DNA from: an uncultured Aquimarina sp.
Lineage (GTDB): Bacteria; Bacteroidota; Bacteroidia; Flavobacteriales; Flavobacteriaceae
Reading direction: 5' to 3'
DNA: 64,000 nt
Assembly (NCBI RefSeq): GCF_947496855.1
Contig: NZ_CANMED010000004.1
Span: 496,001-560,000, forward strand
Numbering within the stretch: position 1 is the stretch's first letter; every line of letters begins with the position of its first letter. Positions 63,553 through 64,000 of the stretch are shown in pieces. Both the position numbers and the translations under genes were made by a program. The notes below the pieces were generated by a model. That model was not told the origin of the DNA and made no database searches. It was given only the letters and a program-made list of their open reading frames with translations.

Positions 63553-64000
63553 TTAAATCTCTTGAAGAATAGGATCTAATTTTGTTTTATTTATTTCAAT
63601 TAACCGACCAAATTCCATTTTTAATAAATGATCTGCCAAATTAAAATATTTATCATCATGAGTAATAGCTATAATTGTTTTGTCTTGTAGTTTAGAAAGT
63701 TCCGGAATAATTTCAGTATAAAACTTATGTCTGAAATGTGGATCCTGATCCGCAGCCCATTCATCGAGTACAATGATCGGTCGTTCTTCTAATAATGCAC
63801 TAATCAATGCTAATCGTTTACGCTGACCTGTAGACAAATGAATTGTCGAAAATTTTCCATCTATTAAACTAACTTTATCTTCTAATTCAAACATCTTAAG
63901 ATAATAGGAAACTTTCTTCTCTTCTACATTATTAATTCCATAAAATTCATCAAATAAATAAAAATCACTGAAAATGGGAGAAAACATTTCTTTAATTTCT
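63553..64000 (-). CDS. Cyclic-peptide export ABC transporter (SyrD/PvdE type), C-terminal part
   Basis: The frame continues beyond the window (residues EIKEMFSPIFSDFYLFD are in frame at the edge). Only the C-terminal ATPase part is seen. The EMFSPIFSDFYLFD stretch, signature LSTGQRKRLALI, Walker B IIVLDEWAADQDP and switch ITHDDKYF are characteristic of the cyclic peptide transporter family (SyrD, PvdE). All catalytic residues visible are intact. It lies upstream of the acylase on the same strand, so the operon continues off the right edge, probably with biosynthetic genes. Confidence 0.9.
   Translation of the reverse strand, partial: EIKEMFSPIFSDFYLFDEFYGINNVEEKKVSYYLKMFELEDKVSLIDGKFSTIHLSTGQRKRLALISALLEERPIIVLDEWAADQDPHFRHKFYTEIIPELSKLQDKTIIAITHDDKYFNLADHLLKMEFGRLIEINKTKLDPILQEI

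Overview
The window looks like low-GC chromosomal DNA from a marine flavobacterium (phylum Bacteroidota, plausibly Aquimarina or a close relative). The evidence is type IX secretion and gliding genes (porU, porV, gldJ), a type IX C-terminal sorting domain on a secreted enzyme, two family PL6 polysaccharide lyases, a phosphatase resembling PafA, and upstream elements fitting the Bacteroidota promoter consensus TAnnTTTG. No complete tRNA, rRNA or CRISPR array was found.

Layout. 1-2.9 kb: the 3' part of a large secreted PL6 lyase. 3-6.7 kb: esterase, Ada DNA-repair protein, a PEP mutase-like protein and a small membrane protein. 6.7-9.2 kb: an accessory patch with two copies of a MITE-like repeat flanking a lipoprotein gene, plus an IS1182-type transposase remnant. 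9.2-12.1 kb: four unrecognised genes, one with a 14-residue repeat, and a repeat-rich intergenic region. 12.1-17.2 kb: a TetR-controlled tripartite export operon (TetR, ABC protein, HlyD, TolC) whose ABC protein has a degenerate ATPase domain. 17.3-22.4 kb: small regulators, a truncated haemoglobin, a KAS III enzyme, a methyltransferase and a glycosyltransferase. 22.5-25.2 kb: a double-glycine peptide and a lipoprotein PL6 lyase. 25.3-28.1 kb: a TetR/SDR/AhpD-like cluster sharing a duplicated operator, and an amine oxidase. 28.1-31.8 kb: phosphatase, mlaEF and a cysteine-rich double-glycine peptide. 32-43.5 kb: mostly housekeeping and envelope genes (sprT-like, manC-like, DUF389, vWA and DUF4349 lipoproteins, M28 peptidase, nudK). 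43.5-55.3 kb: a conserved block of pdhC, pdhA, cdd, porV, porU, gldJ and murF. 55.3-57.3 kb: DUF2652 protein and an MscS channel.

57.5-64 kb is an AT-rich accessory region that looks like the edge of a natural-product locus. It holds a decayed aspartokinase start joined to an IS200 TnpA remnant, an Sfp-type phosphopantetheinyl transferase, a class I lanthipeptide-like precursor with three Thr and three Cys in its core, a small membrane protein, a penicillin/PvdQ-type acylase, and a cyclic-peptide ABC exporter cut by the window end. The carrier-protein activator, the N-acyl hydrolase and the SyrD/PvdE-type exporter together resemble the maturation and export module of a nonribosomal peptide pathway, so the synthetases probably lie beyond position 64000. 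Three double-glycine or lanthipeptide-like precursors occur in the window, none beside a recognisable modification enzyme.
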